A DNA stretch of 5,748 bases from Paracoccus sp. (in: a-proteobacteria). GTDB lineage: Bacteria > Pseudomonadota > Alphaproteobacteria > Rhodobacterales > Rhodobacteraceae. The stretch is from assembly GCA_018056045.1 (NCBI GenBank), contig JAGPGI010000196.1, positions 1-5,748 of the forward strand, written 5' to 3'. The notes beneath the pieces were generated by a model. That model saw only the letters and a program-made list of their open reading frames with translations, was not told the origin of the DNA and searched no databases. Shown in pieces: positions 1 through 5,748 of this stretch. Position 1 is the stretch's first letter. The number at the start of each line of letters is the position of its first letter. Position numbers and translations under genes: made by a program.

Positions 1-1485
1 AACGCGGAGCCCTTCGACCCCGATCACCCGCAATTCGGGATCGACCACCGCCAGCGGATCGTCCCCGCGCCCCATCCGCGCGGTGCCGCAGGGATGAAAG
101 GCCGATTCCGCATGTTCGCGGATAAAGCCGTCAATCTGGGAATCGCTTGCAACCCCTTCTCCGGGCTGGATTTCATGCCCCTTGAACTCAGCAAACGCGG
201 ACTGGGCGAAAATCTCGCGGGTCAGGCGCACGCAGGCGCGGAACTCGGCCCAGTCATCGGCATGGGACATGTAGTTGAAGCGGATCTCGGGCGCTTCCTT
301 GGGGTCCGCGGATTTCAGCCGCACCGTGCCGCGCGATTTCGACCGCATCGGCCCGACATGGACCTGAAAGCCGTGCCCTTCGGCCGCCGCCTTGCCATCA
401 TAGCGCACCGCCAGCGGCAGGAAATGATACTGGATATCGGGATATTCCACCCCGGCAGCCGAGCGGATGAAGCCGCAGCTTTCGAACTGGTTCGAGGCGC
501 CCAGCCCGGTCCCCGTCGCCATCCACTGCGCCCCGATCGAGCCTTTCCCCCACAGGTTCCAGTGCTTGTAAAGCGTGATCGGCTTGGTCGCGGTATATTG
601 CATATAGATTTCAAGGTGATCCTGCAGGTTCGCCCCGACGCCCGGACGGTCTGCCAGCACCTCGATTCCATGCTCGCGCAGATGCCCGGCCGGCCCGATC
701 CCCGACAGCATCAAAAGCTTGGGGGTATTGATCGAACTGGCCGACAGGATCACCTCAACACCCGCACGGAACACATTGATCCCGCGGGTATTCCTGACCT
801 CGACACCGACCGCGCGCCCGTCTTCGAAAACGATCCGCTGCGCCAGCCCGCGCCGCAGCCGCAGCAGCTTGGTTTCCAGCGCCGGACGCAGATAGGCATT
901 GGCGGCCGACCAGCGCCGGCCCTCCCAGATCGTCGCCTCCATGGCGCCGAATCCTTCCTGACGGGCACCGTTATAATCCTCGACCGTCGGATAGCCGGCC
1001 TCGCGCCCCGCCCGGATAAAGGCGTTGAACAGAGGATTCTTGCGCGAGCCGCGCGTCACATGCAGCGGACCTTCGGTGCCGCGATAATCGCTGACCGCGC
1101 CATGCGAGGTCTCCATGCGCCTGAAATAGGGCAGAACATCGGCATAAGCCCAACCTTCGGCGCCGGATTCCGCCCAGAAATCAAAGTCCTTGGCGTGACC
1201 TCTGACAAAGACCATGCCATTGATCGAGCTTGACCCGCCCAGCACCTTGCCGCGCGGCGTGACCAGCCGGCGCCCGCCCAGATGCGGCTCGGGCTCGGAC
1301 GAAAACCCCCAGTCATAGCGGCGCATGTTCATCGGATAGCTCAGCGCCGCCGGCATCTGGATGAAGGGCCCGATATCCGAGCCGCCGTATTCGATCAGAT
1401 CGACGCGCTTTCCGGCCATGACCAGCCGATAGGCCAGCGCACAACCAGCCGAGCCCGCCCCCACGATGACATAATCCGGCGTCAT
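1..1485 (-). CDS. betA: Choline dehydrogenase (GMC family), C-terminus cut by window edge
   Basis: This FAD-dependent enzyme oxidises choline to betaine aldehyde, the first step of glycine betaine synthesis, and is usually membrane-associated. The frame is open from the ATG at 1485-1483 to base 1, giving 495 codons without a stop; family members are about 550 residues, so roughly 60 C-terminal residues are missing. Visible features are the FAD dinucleotide-binding GAGSAG (residues 9-14), GMC signature 1 around [11 protein letters not shown] (79-89), GMC signature 2 [15 protein letters not shown] (250-264), and the active-site HPCGT with His464, which matches the catalytic His near 473 in E. 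coli BetA. The second active-site residue (GNTNAP region) lies beyond the window. The N-terminal [15 protein letters not shown] stretch is typical of alphaproteobacterial BetA. The start is supported by AAGGGG 6 nt upstream. It is the last gene of betI-betB-betA, 84 nt after betB. Another GMC alcohol dehydrogenase is conceivable from motifs alone, but the context and overall sequence make BetA very likely. Confidence 0.95.
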   Translation of the reverse strand, partial: MTPDYVIVGAGSAGCALAYRLVMAGKRVDLIEYGGSDIGPFIQMPAALSYPMNMRRYDWGFSSEPEPHLGGRRLVTPRGKVLGGSSSINGMVFVRGHAKDFDFWAESGAEGWAYADVLPYFRRMETSHGAVSDYRGTEGPLHVTRGSRKNPLFNAFIRAGREAGYPTVEDYNGARQEGFGAMEATIWEGRRWSAANAYLRPALETKLLRLRRGLAQRIVFEDGRAVGVEVRNTRGINVFRAGVEVILSASSINTPKLLMLSGIGPAGHLREHGIEVLADRPGVGANLQDHLEIYMQYTATKPITLYKHWNLWGKGSIGAQWMATGTGLGASNQFESCGFIRSAAGVEYPDIQYHFLPLAVRYDGKAAAEGHGFQVHVGPMRSKSRGTVRLKSADPKEAPEIRFNYMSHADDWAEFRACVRLTREIFAQSAFAEFKGHEIQPGEGVASDSQIDGFIREHAESAFHPCGTARMGRGDDPLAVVDPELRVIGVEGLRV

Positions 1486-1542
1486 GCCCGCCCCCTTGCG
1501 CGGCAGGCCGCGGATTTCTTCTTCATCCAAATATCCATGCCA

Positions 1543-1555
1543 CCCGTGCCACGGG
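1543..1555 (-). repeat. Small inverted repeat in the betB-betA gap
   Basis: CCCGTG-C-CACGGG is a perfect 6-bp inverted repeat lying 14 nt beyond the betB stop on the bet transcript. No T-run follows, so a terminator is unlikely; it may be a small mRNA stem-loop. A second one, CGCGGC-AG-GCCGCG at 1499-1512, sits just upstream of the betA ribosome binding site. Confidence 0.3.
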
Positions 1556-1569
1556 CGCGGCGCTGCCCA

Positions 1570-3027
1570 TCAGTAAGGCGCATCGACGCCTCCCATCCCG
1601 ACATAGACGGATTTCAGCTGCGAATAGTGCTCGATGGCGGCGGCCGAGTTCTCACGCCCGATCCCCGACAGCTTCACCCCGCCAAAGGGCGCCTCGACCG
1701 GGGTCAGGTTATAGGCATTGATCCATGTCGTCCCGGCCTGCAGCGCGGCGGCGACACGATGCCCGCGCGCCAGATCGCGGGTGAATACCCCCGCCGCCAG
1801 CCCGTAATCGGTGGCATTGGCGCGCGCCACGGCCTCGGCTTCCGTGGCGAAGCTCAGGACCGACATGACCGGGCCAAAGATTTCCTCGCGCACGATCGCC
1901 ATCTCGTCCGTCGTATCGGCAAAAACCGTGGGCGGCACGAAAGCGCCCTCGCCCGGACCGCCACAGACCAGCCGCGCGCCCTCGGCCTGGCCGCTTGCGA
2001 TGGCGGCGCGAATCTTAGCGGCCTGCGCCGGGCTGACGATGGGGCCGTGCTGGGTCGCCTCGTCCATGGGGTCGCCGAGCTTCACCGCCGCCACCCGTTC
2101 GGCCAGCCGCTCAAGGAACCGGGGCAGAATCCCCTCCTGCACGAAGACCCGGGTGCCGTTCGAACAGATCTGCCCCGAGGAATAAAAGTTCGCCAGCATC
2201 GCCGCGCCGACCGCATCCTCAAGACTGGCATCGTCGAAGACGATCAGCGGCGACTTGCCGCCCAGCTCCATCGTCACATGGCGCATGCCGGCCGCCGCCG
2301 CCGCATAGACCTTTTGCCCCGTTGGCACCGAGCCGGTCAGCGAGACCTTGGCCACGCGTGGATCGGTGACCAGCGCCGCCCCCACCGCGCCGCGCCCCTG
2401 CACGACGTTGAAGATGCCCGCAGGCAACCCGGCCTCGGTGAAAATCTCAGCCAGTTTCAATGCCCCTAGCGGCGTTTCCTCACTTGGTTTAAACACCATG
2501 GCATTGCCCATGGCCAAGGCCGGCGCGGCCTTCCAGCAGGCGATCTGGCTGGGATAGTTCCAAGCGCCAATGCCGGCGCAGACCCCCAGGGCCTCACGGA
2601 TCGTATAGACGAAATCGCCGCCCAGCGGGATGGTCTGGCCGGTCACTGTGGGCGCCAGCCCGCCGAAATATTCCAGCGCATCCGCGCCCGAGGGCCAGTC
2701 GGCAACGCGGGTTTCCTGAATGGGCTTTCCGGTATCCAGCGTCTCCAGCCGCGCCAGCTCCTCGGCGCGTTCGCGGATGATCTGGGCGGCGCGGATCAGC
2801 ACCCGGCCGCGCTCGACCGGGCGCAGCGCCGCCCAGGCGGGCTGGGCCGCCTCGGCCGCCATGGTCGCCTGCGCGACCTGCGCGGCGCTTGCCTCATACA
2901 GGGTGGCGATCACCTCGCCAGTATAAGGGTAATGGACCGGCAGCGCCGCGCCCTCGCCCTCGACAGGGGCGCCATTGATGTAGAGGCTGGCCTTGGGCTG
3001 GGCGGAAAGCGGGGAAGATTGGCTCAT
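1570..3027 (-). CDS. betB: Betaine aldehyde dehydrogenase
   Basis: This NAD(P)-dependent aldehyde dehydrogenase (ALDH superfamily) converts betaine aldehyde to glycine betaine in the cytoplasm. From the ATG at 3027 it encodes 485 residues, close to the 490 of E. coli BetB. Visible motifs are the cofactor and active-site Asn in WNYP (Asn157), KPSE with Lys180, the glycine motif SLTGSVPTG (229-237), the catalytic base Glu254 in MELGGKSP, the nucleophile Cys288 in GQICSNGTR, and Glu382 in EEIFGPV. The spacing of Glu254 and Cys288 matches BADH enzymes (Glu252/Cys286 in E. coli and Pseudomonas numbering, from memory). The open frame continues upstream to 3276, but that part runs inside betI in another frame. 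The chosen start has AAAGGTG about 6 nt upstream, gives the normal family N-terminus, and overlaps the betI stop as ATGA, suggesting translational coupling. No oddities were seen. Confidence 0.96.
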   Translation of the reverse strand: MSQSSPLSAQPKASLYINGAPVEGEGAALPVHYPYTGEVIATLYEASAAQVAQATMAAEAAQPAWAALRPVERGRVLIRAAQIIRERAEELARLETLDTGKPIQETRVADWPSGADALEYFGGLAPTVTGQTIPLGGDFVYTIREALGVCAGIGAWNYPSQIACWKAAPALAMGNAMVFKPSEETPLGALKLAEIFTEAGLPAGIFNVVQGRGAVGAALVTDPRVAKVSLTGSVPTGQKVYAAAAAGMRHVTMELGGKSPLIVFDDASLEDAVGAAMLANFYSSGQICSNGTRVFVQEGILPRFLERLAERVAAVKLGDPMDEATQHGPIVSPAQAAKIRAAIASGQAEGARLVCGGPGEGAFVPPTVFADTTDEMAIVREEIFGPVMSVLSFATEAEAVARANATDYGLAAGVFTRDLARGHRVAAALQAGTTWINAYNLTPVEAPFGGVKLSGIGRENSAAAIEHYSQLKSVYVGMGGVDAPY

Positions 3028-3593
3028 GGCAGCACCTTTTGCAGATAGTCCAGAATAAGGCCCTCGGCAGTCGGGCCATCGAGTTCGGTTGACAGCACGC
3101 CGCGCAGATAAAGCCCGTCGATCAGCGCCCCCAGCGTCAGCGCTGTGGCCGGGGCATCGGCGCCGATCAGCGGTCGCAGGCACAGCATCAGGTTCGAGCG
3201 CAGCCGGCGGTGATAGACCCGCAAAAGCCGTGCGGCATCCGCGTCGACCAGCGCCAGCGCATAGAAGTTCAACCATGCGGCGGCGGTCTCGCTTTCAAAG
3301 TTCGAGCCGCCGAAGCTGGCATGAACGATGGCGAAAAGCCGGTGGCGCGGCGTATCCGCGCCCTTCAGCGCCTCGCGCGAGGCATTGCCGTATTGCGTCA
3401 GGATATGACGCATCGCCGCCAGAAAGATTCGCTCCTTGGAGCCGAAATAGTGATGCGCCAGCGCCGTCGACATGCCCGCCTCGCGCGCGATCTGCGCCAC
3501 GGTGACGTCCAGCGAGCCCTTGCGACCCACTGTCACGATCGCAGCTTTGATTAATGCCGCCTTTCGGATAGGTTCAGCGCCAAGTTTGGGCAT
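3024..3593 (-). CDS. betI: TetR-family choline-responsive repressor BetI
   Basis: This transcriptional repressor of glycine betaine synthesis genes loosens its hold when choline is present. The protein is 189 residues, against about 195 in E. coli. The N-terminus MPKLG is the same as in E. coli BetI and fixes the start. A TetR helix-turn-helix occupies roughly residues 31-50 ([20 protein letters not shown]). The ligand-binding half keeps family blocks [10 protein letters not shown] (104-113), RRLRSNL (129-135) and [11 protein letters not shown] (154-164). The gene is first in betI-betB-betA, and its TGA overlaps the betB ATG. It diverges from choX, and the perfect inverted repeat at 3657-3682 between them is the expected binding site, implying autoregulation and control of choXWV. 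The start lacks a purine-rich Shine-Dalgarno; only GGTG, 7 nt upstream, is visible. A different TetR regulator is unlikely given the MPKLG start and the neighbours. Confidence 0.95.
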   Translation of the reverse strand: MPKLGAEPIRKAALIKAAIVTVGRKGSLDVTVAQIAREAGMSTALAHHYFGSKERIFLAAMRHILTQYGNASREALKGADTPRHRLFAIVHASFGGSNFESETAAAWLNFYALALVDADAARLLRVYHRRLRSNLMLCLRPLIGADAPATALTLGALIDGLYLRGVLSTELDGPTAEGLILDYLQKVLP

Positions 3594-3645
3594 GAAAGTA
3601 CACCGTTTTTTTTGCCGAGTGCGCCGTTTTCGGGCAGGAAATCCG

Positions 3646-3655
3646 CAGCTAGCTG
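3646..3655. repeat. 10-bp perfect palindrome next to the BetI operator
   Basis: CAGCTAGCTG is its own reverse complement and ends 1 bp before the 26-bp BetI inverted repeat. It is on the betI side, in the leader or promoter of the bet operon. No known regulator was recognised for it. Confidence 0.4.
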
Positions 3656-3656
3656 A

Positions 3657-3682
3657 TCTTTGATTGACTCGTCAATCAAAGA
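3657..3682. promoter_or_regulatory. BetI operator (perfect 26-bp inverted repeat)
   Basis: Two 12-bp arms, TCTTTGATTGAC and GTCAATCAAAGA, flank a 2-bp centre TC with no mismatch. The core (TTGATTGAC, 2 bp, then its complement) resembles BetI boxes known from other proteobacteria, where an ATTGA/TCAAT inverted repeat lies upstream of bet genes. It lies between betI and choX and covers the predicted -35 element of choX, so bound BetI would block that promoter. Binding by BetI is inferred from the motif and the neighbouring repressor gene, not shown. Confidence 0.88.
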
Positions 3683-3692
3683 AAGCCTTAAT
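3664..3692 (+). promoter_or_regulatory. Predicted sigma-70 promoter of choXWV
   Basis: The -35 element TTGACT (3664-3669, 5 of 6 to consensus) and the -10 element CTTAAT (3687-3692, 4 of 6) are separated by exactly 17 nt. The transcription start would fall near 3699, leaving a 5' leader of about 26 nt with the Shine-Dalgarno AGGGAGA at 3714-3720. The -35 lies inside the BetI inverted repeat, consistent with repression by steric exclusion and induction by choline. The start site is predicted only. Confidence 0.6.
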
Positions 3693-3707
3693 CGACTGAC
3701 CCGTCAA
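3679..3707 (-). promoter_or_regulatory. Tentative betI-betB-betA promoter
   Basis: On the minus strand, TTGACG (3707-3702) is followed after 17 nt by TTTCTT (3684-3679), which matches the -10 consensus at only 3 of 6 positions. If real, the -10 would touch the edge of the BetI operator and transcription would start near 3672, leaving a leader of about 80 nt. The other candidate, TTGACG within the operator itself, has no convincing -10 at the right distance. A promoter for the bet operon must lie in this intergenic region, but its exact position is unclear. Confidence 0.25.
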
Positions 3708-3711
3708 GACA
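3692..3711. promoter_or_regulatory. Degenerate second BetI-like box
   Basis: TCGACTGAC-CC-GTCAAGACA aligns with the core of the perfect operator, with 7 of 9 matches in the left arm and 6 of 9 in the right. The innermost TGAC/GTCA is intact. Its centre is 32 bp from the centre of the perfect site, about three turns of B-DNA, so both would face the same side. It covers the predicted choX transcription start. It may be a secondary repressor site; chance is possible given the short conserved core. Confidence 0.4.
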
Positions 3712-3725
3712 ACAGGGAGAACAAG

Positions 3726-4676
3726 ATGACATTTCGCCGCAGCACCGCCCTTCTTGCCGCCGGCCTCGGCGCCGCGATCGCGACCGCGGGTGCCGCCCAT
3801 GCGCAGGAACCGATCGAGTGCCGCAAGGTCGTCTTCTCGGATGTGGGCTGGACCGATATCAGCGCGACCACCGCGCTGGCCTCGACCGTGCTGCAGGCGC
3901 TTGGCTACCAGACCGAGACCAAGATCCTGTCGCTGCCCGTGACCTATACCGCGATGGCCAAGGACGATGTGGACGTGTTTCTGGGCAACTGGATGCCGAG
4001 CCAGGAAAACGACATCAAGCCCTACCGCGATTCGGGCACGATCGAGGTGCTGCGCACCAACCTGACCGGCGCGAAATACACGCTGGCCACCAACAAGGCC
4101 GGCGCCGATCTGGGCATCGACGATTACGCCAAGATCGCCGCCCAGAAGGACGCGCTCGAGGGCAAGATCTACGGCATTGAACCGGGCAATGACGGCAACC
4201 GCCTGCTGCTGGACATGGTGGCGCAGAACAAGTTCGACCTTGGCACCTTCGAGATCGTCGAAAGCAGCGAACAGGGGATGCTGGCGCAGGTCGCCCGCGC
4301 CGACAGCGCCGGCAAGCCGGTGGTGTTTCTGGGCTGGGAGCCGCATCCGATGAACAGCCAGTTCAAGCTGACCTATCTGGCTGGCGGCGACGAGATTTTT
4401 GGCCCCGATCTGGGCGGCGCGCGTGTCGATACCAATGTGCGCGCAGGCCTTGCCACCGACTGTCCCAATCTGGGCAAGTTCCTGCAGAACCTCGAATTCA
4501 CCCTGCCGATGGAAAACGAGGTCATGGGCCTGATCCTGAACGATGGCGAACAGCCTGCCGATGCGGCCAAGAAATGGCTCAAGGCCAATCCCGATGCGGC
4601 CACGCCCTGGCTCGCGGGCGTGACCACCGCTGAGGGTGGCGACGCCGCCGCCGCGCTGACCGCCGCGCTGGAGTAA
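3726..4676 (+). CDS. choX: Periplasmic choline-binding protein of an ABC transporter
   Basis: This substrate-binding protein of the ProX/OpuAC-like family delivers choline to the ChoW/ChoV importer. It has 316 residues (S. meliloti ChoX is about 309). Residues 1-26 form a signal peptide with Arg4-Arg5, a hydrophobic Ala/Leu/Gly core and an AHA|Q cleavage site. Residues matching the S. meliloti ChoX binding pocket as I recall it are all present, each shifted by one: Trp42, Trp89, Tyr118 and Trp204 for the aromatic box, and Asp44 and Asn155 for the choline hydroxyl. This favours choline, possibly acetylcholine, over proline betaine. Cys32 and Cys246 are the only cysteines in the mature protein and could form a disulfide. 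The frame is open from an ATG at 3660, but that start lies inside the operator. The ATG at 3726 has AGGGAGA 5 nt upstream and gives the signal peptide directly. It is the first gene of choXWV. Confidence 0.94.
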   Translation: MTFRRSTALLAAGLGAAIATAGAAHAQEPIECRKVVFSDVGWTDISATTALASTVLQALGYQTETKILSLPVTYTAMAKDDVDVFLGNWMPSQENDIKPYRDSGTIEVLRTNLTGAKYTLATNKAGADLGIDDYAKIAAQKDALEGKIYGIEPGNDGNRLLLDMVAQNKFDLGTFEIVESSEQGMLAQVARADSAGKPVVFLGWEPHPMNSQFKLTYLAGGDEIFGPDLGGARVDTNVRAGLATDCPNLGKFLQNLEFTLPMENEVMGLILNDGEQPADAAKKWLKANPDAATPWLAGVTTAEGGDAAAALTAALE

Positions 4677-4680
4677 TGCC

Positions 4681-4695
4681 TCCGGGCGTCCCGGA
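4681..4695 (+). repeat. Stem-loop right after choX
   Basis: TCCGGG-CGT-CCCGGA is a perfect 6-bp stem with a 3-nt loop, starting 4 nt after the choX TAA. No T-run follows, so it is not an intrinsic terminator on its own. Stem-loops directly after binding-protein genes often protect the upstream message from 3' exonucleases; that role is inferred here. Confidence 0.5.
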
Positions 4696-4739
4696 CCTCG
4701 GCACGGGCCGCCCCCCCACGATCCCCGACACCCCACAGG

Positions 4740-4758
4740 CCCCGATCAGCGGGGTTTT
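4740..4758 (+). terminator. Weak intrinsic terminator or attenuator between choX and choW
   Basis: CCCCG-ATCAG-CGGGG forms a 5-bp all-GC stem with a 5-nt loop, followed directly by TTTT. The stem and T-run are short, so termination would be partial at most. Placed between the binding-protein gene and the permease gene, it would lower choWV expression relative to choX. Confidence 0.4.
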
Positions 4759-4764
4759 CGGATG

Positions 4765-4779
4765 ACCGTCCCGGACGGT
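4765..4779 (+). repeat. Inverted repeat in the choX-choW gap
   Basis: ACCGTCC-C-GGACGGT is a perfect 7-bp inverted repeat around one base. As RNA it would open to about 5 bp with a 5-nt loop. It lies 6 nt after the T-run of the preceding hairpin. Its function is unknown. Confidence 0.35.
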
Positions 4780-4835
4780 TTCGCGACTGGTGGCGGACGG
4801 GCTGACAAACTGACGACTCCGCCAACGGAACCCGC

Positions 4836-4851
4836 CGGGCAGACCTGCCCG
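4836..4851 (+). repeat. Inverted repeat upstream of the choW start
   Basis: CGGGCAG-AC-CTGCCCG is a perfect 7-bp inverted repeat with a 2-nt centre, ending 22 nt before the choW ATG and 14 nt before its AAGGA. It is close enough to influence ribosome loading if folded in the mRNA, but this is untested. Confidence 0.35.
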
Positions 4852-4873
4852 CCAGAACGCAAGCGAAGGACGC

Positions 4874-5725
4874 ATGGAGCAACTGACCGAGCTTTTGACC
4901 GGGACCAAGATCCCGGTCGGCAAGACCGCAAAAGCCCTGTTCGACTGGCTGAACCTGCACGCAGCCGCCTTTTTCAACTTCATTTCGGGGTTTCTGGACG
5001 GGCTGATCGGCGCCATCCTGAAAGTTCTGGAATTCCCGCATCCGCTGGTCTTTACCGCGCTGACGGTCGCCCTGACCTGGGTCCTGCAGCGCAGCTGGCA
5101 GACCTGCCTGCTGATCGCGCTGGGGTTTCTCTTCATTCTCAATCAGGGCTATTGGGAAGAAACCATGCAATCGCTGACGCTGGTCCTGTCGGCCTGCGTC
5201 GTCTGCATGGCGATCGGCGTGCCCATCGGCATCGCCGCCGCTCACCGGCCCCGGCTTTACGCCTGGATGCGGCCGGTTCTGGACCTGATGCAGACGCTGC
5301 CGACCTTTGTCTATCTGATCCCGGCCATCGTGTTTTTCGGCATCGGCATGGTGCCGGGGCTGATCGCCACGGTGATCTTCGTGCTGCCGGCGCCGATCCG
5401 GCTGACATATCTCGGGATCAGCTCGACTCCGACCGCGCTGGTCGAGGCCGCAACCGCCTTTGGCGCCACGCCCCGCCAGCTTCTGTGGAAGGTCGAGTTG
5501 CCAAGCGCGCTGCCGCAGATCATGGCCGGGCTGAACCAGACCATCATGCTGTCACTCTCCATGGTCGTCATCGCTGCGCTGGTCGGGGCCTCGGGGCTGG
5601 GCGTGCCGGTGGTGCGGGCCTTGAACAGCGTCAACACCGCGCTGGGTTTTGAAAGCGGTATCATCATCGTCGTGGTCGCCATCATGCTGGACCGGATGCT
5701 GCGTGTAAGGGGTCGCAATGACTGA
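4874..5725 (+). CDS. choW: Choline ABC transporter permease
   Basis: This inner-membrane permease forms the translocation channel for choline delivered by ChoX, powered by ChoV. It has 283 residues, the usual size for ChoW/ProW-type permeases. After an amphipathic N-terminal part (1-50), hydrophobic segments lie at roughly 56-72, 77-90, 101-121, 139-158, 162-178, 222-240 and 261-274. The cytoplasmic EAA loop, which contacts the ATPase, is visible at 191-219 (EAATAFGATPRQLLWKVELP, then the conserved Gly219). The ATG at 4874 is preceded by AAGGA only 3 nt away, shorter than ideal, but the N-terminus it gives (MEQLTELL...KIPVGKTAKALFDWLN) fits the family. It follows choX after a 197-nt gap with several inverted repeats, and its last codons overlap choV by 8 nt. 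A glycine betaine/proline permease (ProW) is the alternative by fold; ChoX next door favours choline. Confidence 0.92.
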   Translation: MEQLTELLTGTKIPVGKTAKALFDWLNLHAAAFFNFISGFLDGLIGAILKVLEFPHPLVFTALTVALTWVLQRSWQTCLLIALGFLFILNQGYWEETMQSLTLVLSACVVCMAIGVPIGIAAAHRPRLYAWMRPVLDLMQTLPTFVYLIPAIVFFGIGMVPGLIATVIFVLPAPIRLTYLGISSTPTALVEAATAFGATPRQLLWKVELPSALPQIMAGLNQTIMLSLSMVVIAALVGASGLGVPVVRALNSVNTALGFESGIIIVVVAIMLDRMLRVRGRND

Positions 5726-5748
5726 GCGGAACGCCGTCGAATTCGACA
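5718..5748 (+). CDS. choV: Choline ABC transporter ATP-binding protein, N-terminal fragment
   Basis: Only the first ten codons are visible (MTERNAVEFD...), so no Walker or signature motif can be checked. The call rests on position and start signals. The ATG overlaps the end of choW by 8 nt, a strong AAGGGG sits 5 nt upstream at 5707-5712 inside choW, and the peptide looks like the opening of an ABC ATPase (AVEF, normally followed by an N-V/I-x-hydrophobic-F-G stretch). The overlap suggests translational coupling to choW, so that permease and ATPase are made together. In choXWV loci this gene encodes the cytoplasmic ATPase that drives choline import. Confidence 0.75.
   Translation, partial: MTERNAVEFD

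Noticed and set aside
94..1233. 379-codon open frame on the plus strand
   Set aside because: It lies wholly antisense to betA, which has clear GMC motifs. Long antisense frames are expected in GC-rich coding DNA, and its Arg/Pro/His-rich product shows no recognisable domain.
1282..2469. 395-codon open frame on the plus strand
   Set aside because: It is antisense to the betA start, the intergenic gap and most of betB. The composition is that of a shadow frame (Arg/His/Asp/Gly-rich), with no domain and no convincing start signal.
3028..3276. N-terminal extension of betB (568-residue version)
   Set aside because: This part lies inside betI in another frame. The ATG at 3027 has its own ribosome binding site, overlaps the betI stop as ATGA and gives the normal 485-residue BADH length.
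3660..3725. Upstream start for choX giving 22 extra residues
   Set aside because: That start lies inside the BetI operator and upstream of the predicted transcription start, and it would bury the signal peptide. The ATG at 3726 has a strong Shine-Dalgarno.
3672..4736. 354-codon open frame on the minus strand
   Set aside because: It is antisense to choX, which has a signal peptide and a conserved ligand pocket. It is a GC-bias artefact.
4762..5652. 296-codon open frame on the plus strand, starting in the choX-choW gap
   Set aside because: It overlaps choW in another frame. The product is Arg/Asp/Ala-rich and has no membrane segments, whereas the choW frame gives a clear permease with an EAA loop.
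1..5748. Search for mobile elements, tRNA or rRNA genes, CRISPR arrays or a novel multigene system
   Set aside because: No transposase-like protein, terminal inverted repeats, spaced direct repeats or structured RNA genes were seen. All long coding regions are explained by the known bet/cho pathway.

Overview
The window is GC-rich, with strong G/C preference at third codon positions. It carries a choline uptake and oxidation locus laid out as in alphaproteobacteria. The protein sequences look most like Rhodobacterales (a Paracoccus- or Rhodobacter-like organism) and rhizobial homologues. That assignment comes from remembered family features, not from a database search.

Layout. On the minus strand, read right to left from about 3600, lie betI (3593-3024, TetR-family choline-sensing repressor), betB (3027-1570, betaine aldehyde dehydrogenase) and betA (1485 to beyond base 1, choline dehydrogenase, C-terminus cut off by the window edge). 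betI and betB overlap by 4 nt (ATGA). betB and betA are separated by 84 nt. On the plus strand, diverging from betI, lie choX (3726-4676, periplasmic choline-binding protein), choW (4874-5725, ABC permease) and the first ten codons of choV (5718 onward, ABC ATPase), which overlaps choW by 8 nt.

Control. The 132-nt divergent intergenic region (3594-3725) holds a perfect 26-bp inverted repeat at 3657-3682. It matches the known BetI operator style (TTGATTGAC-N2-GTCAATCAA) and lies over the -35 element of a good sigma-70 promoter for choX. A degenerate second copy is centred 32 bp away, about three helical turns. One repressor bound between the two operons could therefore control both uptake and catabolism. 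The 197-nt choX-choW gap contains four inverted repeats, one followed by a T-run, which may set the ratio of binding protein to permease.

How the genes work together. ChoX captures choline in the periplasm and ChoW/ChoV import it. BetA oxidises it to betaine aldehyde, and BetB oxidises that to glycine betaine, an osmoprotectant and carbon/nitrogen source. BetI releases repression when choline is present. I saw no mobile elements, RNA genes, CRISPR arrays or broken genes. This is a well-understood system; the points worth a second look are regulatory details, not a new system.
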